NCBI GenBank assembly: GCA_964618975.1
Contig: CAZUDI010000001.1
Coordinates: forward strand, 1 to 64,000
Source: CAZUDI01 sp964618975
GTDB taxonomy: Bacteria > Desulfobacterota > Desulfomonilia > UBA1062
Length of the DNA stretch: 64,000 bases
Direction of reading: 5' to 3'
Shown: one piece after another, positions 1 to 8,457 of the stretch
How positions within the stretch are numbered: the first letter of the stretch is position 1
Layout of the letters: every line of letters begins with the position of its first letter
Notes under the pieces: model-generated
The model's database searches: none
Told to the model about the DNA's origin: nothing
What the model saw: the letters and a program-made list of their open reading frames with translations, nothing else
Translations under genes and position numbers: made by a program

Positions 1-227
1 CCAAGCACCACGCTCATTACCGCCCCACCCTCTGAGTCTCGACCCCCGCCTGGGCCCCTTTGTCCCCGAGGGGGCACCTCATAATGGTCTGGCCCGCATC
101 CGGGGCCTCTGTCATCGACAGGTCCGCGCCCCGGCTCACACCTCAGGCTTCATCTTGACGCATTATATCTTTCACACCTGTTTTCTCGAAATAAAGCTCT
201 CCGGCCGATGGCAATTCACTTTGATGC

Positions 228-255
228 TTGAAATTGTCGTCGATGTCTGTATACT
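228..255 (+). promoter_or_regulatory. Predicted sigma70 promoter of the first TetR gene
   Basis: A -35 element TTGAAA is followed after 16 bases by a -10 element TATACT. It lies in an AT-rich patch about 65 bases before the TetR start. A short perfect inverted repeat (TACTT, 3-base spacer, AAGTA; 252-264) overlaps the -10 box and could be the autoregulatory operator. This is read from the sequence only. Confidence 0.5.
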
Positions 256-320
256 TCACAAGTAGATACAAATTATTCTTGAGTAATTGATATGTACTGA
301 TGAGGAGGAAGGCCCTTTCC

Positions 321-956
321 ATGTCCAGGATCGTTTCTGCGCGCCGACGCCTGACCAGGGACACCATCCTGAGGGTGGGCGAGGAACTCTTCAGTCGTAA
401 CGGGTACCACCAGACCCAAGTGATGGAGATCGTGCGCGAGGTGGGAATCTCCGCCGGTACCTTCTACAAGAACTTCCGCGACAAAGATGACCTCTTCAAC
501 CAGATTACCCGGGAGGGCATCGCCTGGCTGAGGGAGACCCTGCAGCTGCTGCGGGCGCCGGTCGACATCTGGAGCGGCGCGGACCGCGAGCTCAAACTGC
601 GGGAGATGTATGCGGCCCTGTTCGATTATGTCGATGACCACCCCCAGCAGCTGCTCATGATCCTCAGGGGCAAATCCATCCTCGATAAGGACAGAGGGGG
701 AGACACCTGGAGCTATTTCCACGTCTTCTCCCATGACCTGGCCGGAGAGGTGGCCCAGTGGCAGACGCTCGGCGCCCTGCGACCGGTCAACCCCCTGCTC
801 TTTGCCCATGCGGCCGTGGGCATGGTGCTGCAGACCGTTCATGCCTACCTCCTCGAGGAGGCCTTCTCCCGGGAGGAGTGCATCGAGGCGCTCATCACCT
901 TCAACCTGGCCATGTTCACGGCCTACAGCCCGGGCGGCAGGGAAGACCGCGGATGA
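321..956 (+). CDS. TetR/AcrR family transcriptional regulator
   Basis: A 211-residue one-domain-plus-ligand-domain repressor. The N-terminal 50 residues form the usual TetR helix-turn-helix, with the typical G-I-S-A-G-T-F-Y-K-N-F recognition helix and a K-D-D-L-F follow-on. The remaining helices are the variable ligand-binding domain. The ATG at 321 is chosen over an in-frame ATG at 300 because a strong AGGAGGAA ribosome site (303-311) lies inside the longer version and is well spaced for 321. It precedes the acyl-CoA dehydratase-type cluster on the same strand, so control of that cluster by an acyl-CoA-like ligand is a reasonable inference, not shown. Confidence 0.9.
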   Translation: MSRIVSARRRLTRDTILRVGEELFSRNGYHQTQVMEIVREVGISAGTFYKNFRDKDDLFNQITREGIAWLRETLQLLRAPVDIWSGADRELKLREMYAALFDYVDDHPQQLLMILRGKSILDKDRGGDTWSYFHVFSHDLAGEVAQWQTLGALRPVNPLLFAHAAVGMVLQTVHAYLLEEAFSREECIEALITFNLAMFTAYSPGGREDRG

Positions 957-1039
957 CGATCGGGCCAGAAAAGTATCGTCGAGCGAGCTCTTTAAGGGTA
1001 TCGCTTCCGTTCAGATTTTCCGCCTCCGAGGTTGAACCG

Positions 1040-1056
1040 CTGGGGGGCGCATTGCA
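1040..1056 (+). promoter_or_regulatory. Possible sigma54 (-24/-12) promoter for the dehydratase cluster
   Basis: CTGG at the -24 position and TTGCA at the -12 position have the required GG-N10-GC spacing, but the bases between (GGGG instead of CACG) match poorly. It sits in the 217-base gap between the TetR gene and the first cluster gene, about 118 bases before the start. No sigma54 activator gene is seen in the window. Confidence 0.25.
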
Positions 1057-1173
1057 TCGGAGCAGGTGTGGTATCAAGGGCGGGATCTGGCCCAGCCCCT
1101 TGAGTTTCATATCCACGATTGCGTGACAGGGCTCCCTTGGGGTTCCTGCCGTTGAATGAAGGAGGTAACACGT

Positions 1174-2430
1174 ATGCAGACAACCGGGACCGACATAACC
1201 GCCCTGGGCGGCAGGCTCACCTGGAGGATCCTGAAGTCCTCCGGGTCGCGCTCGTTCCTCCTGGCAGTGGCCAGCTCGGCGCTTGACGACTGGTCAAAAG
1301 CCGGCCGCCTGCGGCGGTACCTGGCCCGGGGGCCCGCCTGGCTGATCCGGCGCGCGCACCCGGCGGCCCCTTCCCAGTCCATGCTCGCCGCGGATCTGGG
1401 AGACCTTTTGACCGGGTATGCGAACGCGACCAACCAGGTGCACGCGCAAGATCCCCTCTGCCACGCCCGCGGGCGCGCGGATGCCCTGCGTGATTTCATT
1501 ACCCACACCGATTTCGGCGAGATCAAGGAGATGGTGGAGGGCTCGGAGGCCTGCATTCTGGCGACCCTCGAGGAGCTCAACGCCGCCGTGTGGCCCTATC
1601 CCGCCAAGATCGCCTGCCTGGTGGCAACCCTGGTGGCCTCAGGCAACATCTCCCTCAAGGCCGTCGACACCCTGGTGCGACCCCTCCTTGACAACCTGGG
1701 GCCGGACCTCACGGCCGACATCCTCCTGTCGTGCCTCAAGGAGCTCCAAGGTGGCGATCTCGGCAGGCTTGCCACCACCGTAAGCGAGCTCGTGCGCCGG
1801 CTGCACACCGGAAGCCTGCTTCTGTCCCGGGGCGGCCGGCCCCTCTTCGAGGTCTACCTGACCCGTTTCTTCTCACAGTTCCTGGACACTCTCGATCCCG
1901 AGGTTTTCACCAAGGCGCGCATCGCCCTGGCCGAAGACCGCGAGAGCCTGTATCAGTCCCTGACGCAGTCCCTGACCGAAAATCCCGCCTTGCTGCGCGC
2001 GGGGCTCGCCTCCCTTTCGGCCCGCCTCAACCCGCGCGTGCGCGCCCGCCGTATCAAGACCGATCTGCTGGCGGACATGGACCCGGACGACCTGGAGCTC
2101 TCCCTCAGCGAGGGCCTGGCCGACCTGGATACCCAGGAGGCCTCCGAGATCCTGAACCTGAATCTGGCGCTCTTGAATCGCATCCATGAGCGCCAGCCGG
2201 AAATCCTTGGTCGTCTGATTGCCCCCCTGGGCGATGCCATCGACATCGAGGCCCTCGGCCAGGTCTTGGACTGGTTGGTCCCGGAATTGGTCGAGGCCCT
2301 GCGTCCCGCCCTGGAAGCGGCACTGCCGGCACTGGTGCAGGGCCTGTGCGAGCTGCTGGAGCAGCATCCGGAACCCGATGTGCTGGACCCCTTGAGGACG
2401 TTCTTGGCCAGCCAGGGAGGTGCCAGATGA
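1174..2430 (+). CDS. Uncharacterised helical protein heading the dehydratase cluster
   Basis: A 418-residue soluble protein with no signal peptide or membrane segment. It is rich in Leu, Ala, Asp and Glu, and its second half reads as a string of short amphipathic helices, as in helical-repeat scaffolds. I do not recognise a family. The ATG at 1174 is favoured because an AAGGAGGT ribosome site sits 8 bases upstream; the in-frame ATG at 1156 would place that site inside the gene. Its stop overlaps the start of the next gene (ATGA), so the two are probably translationally coupled. The position suggests a role with the dehydratase system, such as assembly or scaffolding; this is inference. Confidence 0.7.
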   Translation: MQTTGTDITALGGRLTWRILKSSGSRSFLLAVASSALDDWSKAGRLRRYLARGPAWLIRRAHPAAPSQSMLAADLGDLLTGYANATNQVHAQDPLCHARGRADALRDFITHTDFGEIKEMVEGSEACILATLEELNAAVWPYPAKIACLVATLVASGNISLKAVDTLVRPLLDNLGPDLTADILLSCLKELQGGDLGRLATTVSELVRRLHTGSLLLSRGGRPLFEVYLTRFFSQFLDTLDPEVFTKARIALAEDRESLYQSLTQSLTENPALLRAGLASLSARLNPRVRARRIKTDLLADMDPDDLELSLSEGLADLDTQEASEILNLNLALLNRIHERQPEILGRLIAPLGDAIDIEALGQVLDWLVPELVEALRPALEAALPALVQGLCELLEQHPEPDVLDPLRTFLASQGGAR

Positions 2431-3557
2431 AAGACATTTTCCGTAAGACCGCCAGTACCCTTGCCAATGAGGCCGTGGCGCGTTTCAAGTCCGAGGGCCG
2501 TCCGGTCATCGGCTATCCCTGCACCTATGTGCCCGAGGAGATCATCCATGCCCTGGGTGGTCTGCCATTCAGGCTGCGCGGGGTGGGCATCTCGTCTCTG
2601 TCCATCGGGGACACCTATTTCGGCCCCGTCATCTGCAGCTTTCCCAAATGCGTCCTGCAGCTGGCCGGGGAAGGTCAATACGCCTTCCTCGACGGGGTCA
2701 TCATGTCCAATGGCTGCGACTCCATGCGCCGTCTGGACGAGTGCTGGCGCAAGGCCGATGACGACATCCCGGGCACGTCCCCGGGCTTTTTCCACTACTT
2801 CGGGGTACCCCACAAGGACACCACCTACAGCCGCGACTGGTTCGCCGAGGAGATCCGGGGGCTCATCGAGGCCCTCGAGGGGCACTTCGGGCTCACCCTC
2901 ACCAAAGAAGCCCTGGGGGAATCCATCCGCCTCTACAACGAGGGCCGCATGCTGCTCAGGCGCCTGGATGCCCTGCGAGCCCGGGAGAAGGCGCCGCTCT
3001 CGGGGGAGGAGGCCCTGAGTGTGATCATCGCGGGCAGCTCTCTTCCGCGCGAGGAATACAACCGCCTGCTCACGGAGCTTCTCGTCGAGATGGAAGCTGC
3101 ACCTGACGGCATCGACGGCCGCAAGCGGCTTCTGCTCGTGGGCAGCATCAACGACGACCTCGATTTCGTGCGGGTGATCGAGGAGTGCGGGGCCCTGGTG
3201 GCGGCGGACACCCTGTGTTTCGGCGCACGCGCCTACCGCGATCTCGTGCCCGCAGACGGCGATCCGATCGAGGCCCTGGCCGGACGATACCTCTCACACG
3301 CCTATTGCCCGCGCATGTTCGGCCACTACCGCGAGCGTCTGGCGCTTCTTATGGACACGGTGCGCGAGTTCCGGATCGATGGAGTGATTCTGCAGAACAT
3401 CCGCTTCTGCGACCTGCATGGCTCGGAAAACGGCATCTTCCAGCGGGACCTGGAGCGGGAGGGCATCCCCTGCCTGCGCATGGAGCGCGAATACGGTCCG
3501 CTGGTGGAATCCGGAAGGATCCGAATGCGCGTGGATGCCTTTCTGGAAAAGCTCTGA
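2427..3557 (+). CDS. 2-hydroxyacyl-CoA dehydratase family subunit (HgdB/BcrC type)
   Basis: A 376-residue member of the family that includes 2-hydroxyglutaryl-CoA dehydratase beta subunits and class I benzoyl-CoA reductase BcrB/BcrC. It has the opening G-Y-P-C-T-Y-V-P-E-E-I motif (Cys32) and further cysteines near 70, 75, 97 and 106 that fit a [4Fe-4S] ligand set. A GGAGG site precedes the ATG, and the start overlaps the stop of the gene before. These enzymes receive one high-energy electron from an ATP-driven activase, and two activase genes follow downstream. The substrate cannot be told. An intergenic repeat starts directly at its stop codon. Confidence 0.88.
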   Translation: MKDIFRKTASTLANEAVARFKSEGRPVIGYPCTYVPEEIIHALGGLPFRLRGVGISSLSIGDTYFGPVICSFPKCVLQLAGEGQYAFLDGVIMSNGCDSMRRLDECWRKADDDIPGTSPGFFHYFGVPHKDTTYSRDWFAEEIRGLIEALEGHFGLTLTKEALGESIRLYNEGRMLLRRLDALRAREKAPLSGEEALSVIIAGSSLPREEYNRLLTELLVEMEAAPDGIDGRKRLLLVGSINDDLDFVRVIEECGALVAADTLCFGARAYRDLVPADGDPIEALAGRYLSHAYCPRMFGHYRERLALLMDTVREFRIDGVILQNIRFCDLHGSENGIFQRDLEREGIPCLRMEREYGPLVESGRIRMRVDAFLEKL

Positions 3558-3629
3558 TTCATGGGCATGAACCCCAGGGCAAACCCTGGATCCGCCTTGA
3601 CGCCGCAAGCAGTGGTGAATGCTATGCCT
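3555..3629 (-). repeat. Intergenic dispersed repeat, copy 1 (reverse orientation)
   Basis: Carries the family landmarks in reverse orientation: ATGGGCATGAACCCCAGGGC, then CCTTGACGCCGCAAGC, ending near GCTATGCC. The stop codon TGA of the dehydratase gene forms the first bases of the repeat. Confidence 0.75.
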
Positions 3630-3665
3630 AGCGCTTCAAGGCAGAAATGACAAAGGGGGTATGTG

Positions 3666-3896
3666 ATGACCAACGAATCCATCGCCATCGAGGTCCTCAC
3701 GGGCATGGCCCTGGACGACGCGCGGGTGCTCGCCGAGCGCCAGCGGGCTATCGACGCCCTGACGCTCTTCCACGAGGAGGCGCTCAAGGCCCTGCAGATG
3801 ATCGAGAAGAAGGTGCACAACCAGGTGCTCAAGGAGCGTTCCCGCCTCTATCAGGACCGCATCCGGCAGGGGGCCAGCATCAGCATGACGCTGTAG
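3666..3896 (+). CDS. Small helical protein inside the dehydratase cluster
   Basis: A 76-residue protein, almost all predicted helix, with charged, coiled-coil-like spacing in the second half. It has no cysteines, so it is not an Fe-S protein. A purine-rich AAGGGGGT site lies 5 bases before the ATG at 3666 (a GTG at 3663 is an alternative). It is followed 11 bases later by the next dehydratase subunit. I do not recognise a family. A small accessory subunit or assembly factor is possible from context only. Confidence 0.65.
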   Translation: MTNESIAIEVLTGMALDDARVLAERQRAIDALTLFHEEALKALQMIEKKVHNQVLKERSRLYQDRIRQGASISMTL

Positions 3897-3907
3897 GGGA
3901 GAAACAC

Positions 3908-5383
3908 ATGAAAAAGGAAACTCGCGAATACGCCTATGACTGGAATCTCTGGACCATCATCGCCAATGCCTCCCGCAGCTACGACGGCTCGCCCAAGGAA
4001 TATGCCGCCCTGCTCGAGTATGTCCCGCACTTCCGGGATTGCCTCGACGCCCTCATCCGGCACGGGCAACCGGGCATCCTGCTGCTCAAGCTGCTGGAAG
4101 GCTACCTGAGCGACTGCCTGCAGGCCCGCGACCGCGGGCAGAAGACCGCCTTCACCACCTTCTGTTTCGCGAGCCCCATCCTGTATGCCTTCGATGTGGT
4201 CCCCATCTGCACCGAGCCCATGTCGGTCCTGGGGACCTTCATCCACAAACGCGGCACGGCCGAATTCCTCGATTTCTGCTGCGAGGCGGGCTTCACCGAG
4301 ACCTCCTGCTCCGCCCAGCGCGGCGCCCTGGGGGCCTACCTGGCGGGCCTCGGGGTGCGGCCGGACTTCGTGGTCTGCGATTCCCCCGGCATCTGCGATA
4401 CCAACGCCAATTCCTTCGCCTTCGCCGCGGCCTGGCTCGATGTCCCCTTCTTCCAGCTCGATCACCCCCCGACCCTGACCGACGAACGCGCGCGCCGCTA
4501 CTACCGACAGGATTTCCGCCGGCTGATCGCCTTCCTCGAGGAGCAGACCGGGAAAACCCTCGACCATGAGAGGCTTCGCGCCGTGATCGAGGAAATCCGG
4601 CGCCAGGACGAGCTGATCTGCGAGATTCAGGAACTGCAGACGCTTCAACCCAATCCCGTGCCCGGGATCTACACCCTCTTTCTGTATGCCGGCAACTTTC
4701 TCCGGGGCGGCCGTCCCGAATATACCCGTCTGCTGGAGGCCATGCTCGCAGGCCTGCGCCCGGGTAGCGCCCCCCTCATCGCTTCTCCGCCGGAGCGGGC
4801 GCGGGGGATCTTTGCCTATATCGACCACTACACCACGGACCTGCGTTTCTGGAACTGGCTGGAGACCCAGGGGGTCAGCCACCTGGGGTGCATCCTCAGT
4901 GCCTTCTGGCAGAAGGAAGCCTCCTACGCCTCCGACCGCCAGGAGGAAACCTATGATGCCATCGACTGCACGAGCCTCGATGGCATGCTGGACACCCTGG
5001 CCGACCAGATGTCGCGCATGCCCATGGTGAAATCGATCCGAGGCCCCTACGACGCCCCCCATATGTGGCTCGAGGATACCCTGGGCATGGCGCGCCACTA
5101 CCGGGCCGATTTCGTGGCCTACATCGGCACCATGGGGTGCCGCAACACCTGGGGCATGGTCAAGCTTCTGGCGCGCGACCTCGAGCGGCAGGGCTACCCT
5201 ACCCTGGTCCTCTACGGCGATGCCTTCGATGACCGGGTGATGTCGTGGGAGTCCATCACGGACAAGCTGGAGGAATTCCTCAGCCTCAGGAACATCGGGC
5301 GACAGCCCCTCCCGGACGGCACAGCGTCTCCCTTACGAACCGGGGATCGACACCCCCTCTCCTCGCGGCCGGGAGGGGTTTAA
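3908..5383 (+). CDS. 2-hydroxyacyl-CoA dehydratase family subunit (HgdA/BcrB-like), paralogue 1
   Basis: A 491-residue protein closely related to the gene two places downstream of it. Shared cysteine-bearing motifs are T-F-C near residue 86, C-C near 124, S-C-S-A-Q-R-G-A-L-G-A near 133 and S-P-G-I-C-D-T-N-A-N-S-F near 160. The family fold binds acyl-CoA and a [4Fe-4S] cluster. The ATG at 3908 follows a GTAGGGGAG site; an open frame continues upstream of it but lacks family sequence. The last 28 or so residues, after the point where the paralogue ends (L-R-x-I), are low-complexity and unrelated. They run up to a dispersed repeat whose first bases supply the TAA stop, suggesting the C-terminus was altered there. 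Confidence 0.85.
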   Translation: MKKETREYAYDWNLWTIIANASRSYDGSPKEYAALLEYVPHFRDCLDALIRHGQPGILLLKLLEGYLSDCLQARDRGQKTAFTTFCFASPILYAFDVVPICTEPMSVLGTFIHKRGTAEFLDFCCEAGFTETSCSAQRGALGAYLAGLGVRPDFVVCDSPGICDTNANSFAFAAAWLDVPFFQLDHPPTLTDERARRYYRQDFRRLIAFLEEQTGKTLDHERLRAVIEEIRRQDELICEIQELQTLQPNPVPGIYTLFLYAGNFLRGGRPEYTRLLEAMLAGLRPGSAPLIASPPERARGIFAYIDHYTTDLRFWNWLETQGVSHLGCILSAFWQKEASYASDRQEETYDAIDCTSLDGMLDTLADQMSRMPMVKSIRGPYDAPHMWLEDTLGMARHYRADFVAYIGTMGCRNTWGMVKLLARDLERQGYPTLVLYGDAFDDRVMSWESITDKLEEFLSLRNIGRQPLPDGTASPLRTGDRHPLSSRPGGV

Positions 5384-5458
5384 TCGCTATGGGACAAATT
5401 CCCCGTTGCTTGCAGCGGCAAGGAGGGGCAAAAGCTTGCCCCGGGGTTCACACCTATC
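5381..5458 (+). repeat. Intergenic dispersed repeat, copy 2 (forward)
   Basis: Near full-length forward copy: TAATCGCTATGGG, AATTCCCCG, GCTTGCAGCGGCAAGGAGGG, then AAGCTTGCCCCGGGGTTCA. The TAA stop of the preceding gene is the first triplet of the element. Confidence 0.85.
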
Positions 5459-5491
5459 TTTTCGCATGATCAGGGACGACAGGAGGTCAGG

Positions 5492-6895
5492 ATGAAGCGA
5501 GAGACACGTGAGTACCGTTTTGACTGGAATCTCTGGACGATCCTCGAGTGTGCCTCCAAGACCCAGGACGGATTCCGCAAGGAGTATGCGCACCTGCTCG
5601 ACTATGTCCCGCACTATGCCGGGGTGCTGGAAGAATTCATGCGCCACGGTGAACCGGGACAGCGCTTTCTGAAGCTCCTGGCCGAATACATGGACATGTG
5701 CGTCCATGCCAAGCAGCGCGGCCAGACCACGGCTCTGACCACCTTCTGCCTCGCGCCGCCGATCCTGTACGCCTTCGATGTCGTGCCGCTGAGCCTGGAG
5801 GCATGGACGGTGCTCGGCACGATCGTGCTTGAACGCGGCACGGCCGAGTTCTTGGACCACTGCTGCGAACTGGGCTTCACCGAGACCTCCTGCTCGGCCC
5901 AGCGCGGGGCGCTGGGCGCCTGGCTGGCCGGCTTGTGCACCGAGATGGATTTCATCGTCTTCGACTCCCCGGGCATCTGCGACACCAATGCCAATTCCTT
6001 TGCCTTCGCCTCGGCCTGGCTCGACAAACCCCTCTTTCAGCTCAACAGCCCCCCGACCCTCACAGACGATCGCGCGCTGCGCTATCACCGCGAGGACTTC
6101 AGGGCCCTGATCCATTTCCTCGAAGAGCAGACCGGGAGGGCCCTGAACGAGGGACGGCTCAGGGAGGTGCTCGAGGAGATCGCCCTCCAGGACGAGCTCG
6201 CCTGCGAACTCTTCGACCTGGCCGCCCTGAGGCCCTCCCCCGTGCCCCCGGTCTATGACCTGCTGCTCTACGGGGGCAAATTCATGATGGGGGGGCTGCC
6301 GACCTACACCCGCCTCCTGGAATCCATGGTGAGAACGGCCAGCGAGAACGCCCGCCGCGGGGCGGCCGGCACGACGACGGGCCGCGAAAGGGCGCGCGCC
6401 TTCTTCTGCTATATCGATCATTACACGACCGATGCCCGCTTCTGGAACTGGTTTGACCGGCAGGAGATCAGCCTGCTGGGCTCCATGCTCTTCACCTTCT
6501 GGCAGAAGGACGCCGTCTACGCGAAGGGCAAGGAGGATCAGGGGTATAGCATCAGGACCGACAACCTGGAGGGCATGCTCGACTCCCTGACGGCCCAGAT
6601 GTCCCGCATGCCCATGGTCAAGCAGATCCGGGGACCCTACGACGCACCGGGCATGATGCTGGACGACGCCCTGGGGGCCGCCCGGGCGCTTAATGCCGAT
6701 TTCGTCGTCTATTTCGGCACCATGGGGTGCCGCAACACCTGGGGCATGATCAAGCTCATCGCCCGCGACCTGGAACGCGAAGGCTACCCCACCCTGATCA
6801 TGTACGCCGACGGCTTCGACGACCGGGTGATGTCCTGGGATTCGATAACGGACAAAATGACTGAATTTCTAAACTTAAGGAGGATAGTGGCATGA
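5492..6895 (+). CDS. 2-hydroxyacyl-CoA dehydratase family subunit (HgdA/BcrB-like), paralogue 2
   Basis: A 467-residue paralogue of the gene before it, sharing the N-terminal R-E-T-R-E-Y motif and the S-C-S-A-Q-R-G-A-L-G-A and S-P-G-I-C-D-T-N-A-N-S-F motifs throughout. The ATG follows an AGGAGGT site. Its stop overlaps the start of the first activase (ATGA). Together with the 376-residue subunit it could form a heterodimeric catalytic component, as BcrB and BcrC do. Whether the two paralogues make separate enzymes or one three-subunit enzyme cannot be told from the sequence. Confidence 0.87.
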   Translation: MKRETREYRFDWNLWTILECASKTQDGFRKEYAHLLDYVPHYAGVLEEFMRHGEPGQRFLKLLAEYMDMCVHAKQRGQTTALTTFCLAPPILYAFDVVPLSLEAWTVLGTIVLERGTAEFLDHCCELGFTETSCSAQRGALGAWLAGLCTEMDFIVFDSPGICDTNANSFAFASAWLDKPLFQLNSPPTLTDDRALRYHREDFRALIHFLEEQTGRALNEGRLREVLEEIALQDELACELFDLAALRPSPVPPVYDLLLYGGKFMMGGLPTYTRLLESMVRTASENARRGAAGTTTGRERARAFFCYIDHYTTDARFWNWFDRQEISLLGSMLFTFWQKDAVYAKGKEDQGYSIRTDNLEGMLDSLTAQMSRMPMVKQIRGPYDAPGMMLDDALGAARALNADFVVYFGTMGCRNTWGMIKLIARDLEREGYPTLIMYADGFDDRVMSWDSITDKMTEFLNLRRIVA

Positions 6896-7683
6896 TCACA
6901 GCCGGATGTGACGTCGGTTCCCTTACCGCCAAGGCGGTGGTCCTCAACCGCAGAACCATCCTCGGACAGGCCGTCATCAAGGCCTCCTCCCATCCCGAGG
7001 AGGCGGCCGACGAGGTGATGTCCCGGGCGCTGGCGCAGGCCGGGATCCCCCGCAGCGAGGTACGCTGCTGCGTGGGCACGGGCTACGGCCGCAACAAGAT
7101 CCCCTTTCTGGACCACGCCGTCTCCGAGATCACCTGCCACGGCAGGGGGGCCCAGTGGCTGCTGCCCAGCGCGCGCACGGTGATCGACATCGGCGGCCAG
7201 GACTGCAAGGCCCTCCGGCTCGACCGGGACGGCACGGTGCTGAAATTCACCACCAACGACAAGTGCGCCGCCGGAACGGGGCGTTTCCTGGAGGTCATGG
7301 CACGCCTGCTGGGACTGAGCCTGGACGAACTGGGTACCATGGGTGGCACCCCCTCGGGTGAGCCCCTGTCACTCTCCTCCACCTGCACCGTGTGGGTGCA
7401 GGCCGAGGTCATCCGTCACCTCAACTGCCGCAGGCCCATCGACGAGATCAGCGACGCCATCAACCGGGCCATGGCCGGCCGCGTGGCCATCCTGGCCAAC
7501 AGCGTGGGGGTGGACAAGGACGTCTGCATGACCGGCGGGGTGGCCAAGAACCAGGGTGTGGTCAGGCACCTGGAACGGCTCCTGGGGGTGAGGATCAAGC
7601 GCCTGCGGATCGACCCCCAGCTCACCGGCGCCCTGGGCGCGGCCCTCGTGGCCCGGCAGCACCTGGAAGGGGGTGCGGCATGA
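6892..7683 (+). CDS. Acyl-CoA dehydratase activase 1 (HgdC/BcrD type, ASKHA ATPase)
   Basis: A 263-residue ASKHA-fold ATPase. It shows D-V-G-S-L-T-A-K (phosphate-1), G-T-G-Y-G-R, D-I-G-G-Q-D-C-K (phosphate-2), and T-G-G-V-A-K-N (adenosine motif). The two cysteines that hold the homodimer-bridging [4Fe-4S] cluster in HgdC are present in N-D-K-C-A-A-G-T-G-R-F and S-S-T-C-T-V-W-V. It couples ATP hydrolysis to transfer of a low-potential electron to the dehydratase or reductase. Start and stop both overlap neighbouring genes by ATGA. Confidence 0.93.
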   Translation: MITAGCDVGSLTAKAVVLNRRTILGQAVIKASSHPEEAADEVMSRALAQAGIPRSEVRCCVGTGYGRNKIPFLDHAVSEITCHGRGAQWLLPSARTVIDIGGQDCKALRLDRDGTVLKFTTNDKCAAGTGRFLEVMARLLGLSLDELGTMGGTPSGEPLSLSSTCTVWVQAEVIRHLNCRRPIDEISDAINRAMAGRVAILANSVGVDKDVCMTGGVAKNQGVVRHLERLLGVRIKRLRIDPQLTGALGAALVARQHLEGGAA

Positions 7684-8456
7684 TCGTGGCAGGAATCGAC
7701 GTGGGCTCGCTCACCGCCAAGGCGGTGATCCTGGACGACAACCGCATCCTGGCCGCGCAGATCATCCGGGATCTGCCCGATCCGGTCGAGTCCGCCCGCC
7801 GCGTGATTGCGGCGGCCCTGGACCAGGCGGGCCTGGGCCTGGCTGATCTCGCCTGCTGTGTGGGCACGGGCTACGGCCGGGAACAGATCCCCTTCGCGCA
7901 TTCCACCTGCTCCGAGATCGCCTGTCACGGCAAGGGGGCCCAGTGGCACGACCCCGATATCCGCATGGTGATCGACATCGGGGGCCAGGACGCCAAGGCC
8001 ATCCGCCTCGATTCAGAGGGCAATATCGTGCGCTACGCCTACAACGACAAGTGCGCCTCGGGCACCGGGCGCTTTCTGGAGATCATGGCCGAGGCCCTGG
8101 GCGTGCCCCTGGACGAGATGGGGGCGCTGTCGCTGAGTGCGCGCGAGGTCCTTTCGATCTCGAATCAGTGTGTCATCTTCGCCGAGACGGAGATCGTCTC
8201 CCTGGTCAACGAGGGCGCCGCGCTCCCGGCGGTCGTCAAGGGCCTGCACCGGGCCCTGGCACATCGCGTGGCGGCCCTGGCCAAGGGCATCGAGCTGGAG
8301 ACCGGCATCGCCTTTACCGGAGGCGTGGCCAAAAACCCGGGCATGTTCGCCGAATTGGAAAGCGCTTTAGGGATCGAACTTCGACACATCGATCCCGACC
8401 CGCAGATTACCGGCGCCCTGGGAGCGGCGCTCTTCGCCGCCCAGCAGGCGGCCTGA
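7680..8456 (+). CDS. Acyl-CoA dehydratase activase 2 (HgdC/BcrD type, ASKHA ATPase)
   Basis: A 258-residue tandem paralogue of the activase before it. It keeps I-D-V-G-S-L-T-A-K, D-I-G-G-Q-D-A-K, both cluster cysteines (N-D-K-C-A-S-G-T-G-R-F and S-N-Q-C-V-I-F-A) and the T-G-G-V-A-K-N motif. Two different activases recall BcrA plus BcrD of benzoyl-CoA reductase, but both here have the short HgdC-like size. They could form a heterodimer or serve the two catalytic paralogues separately. The start overlaps the previous stop (ATGA), and the next gene begins one base after its stop. Confidence 0.93.
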   Translation: MIVAGIDVGSLTAKAVILDDNRILAAQIIRDLPDPVESARRVIAAALDQAGLGLADLACCVGTGYGREQIPFAHSTCSEIACHGKGAQWHDPDIRMVIDIGGQDAKAIRLDSEGNIVRYAYNDKCASGTGRFLEIMAEALGVPLDEMGALSLSAREVLSISNQCVIFAETEIVSLVNEGAALPAVVKGLHRALAHRVAALAKGIELETGIAFTGGVAKNPGMFAELESALGIELRHIDPDPQITGALGAALFAAQQAA

Positions 8457-8457
8457 G

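Noticed and set aside
143..367. 74-codon minus-strand frame over the first TetR promoter
   Set aside because: It overlaps the promoter and the start of the TetR gene, has no ribosome site and no protein family character.
3647..3907. In-frame upstream extension of dehydratase paralogue 1
   Set aside because: The extension overlaps the small 76-residue gene in another frame and shows no family sequence; paralogue 2 begins at the matching R-E-T-R-E-Y.
3851..5098. 415-codon minus-strand frame opposite a dehydratase subunit
   Set aside because: It mirrors a well-supported plus-strand gene and its product has the same Gly/Gln/Val bias as other shadow frames.
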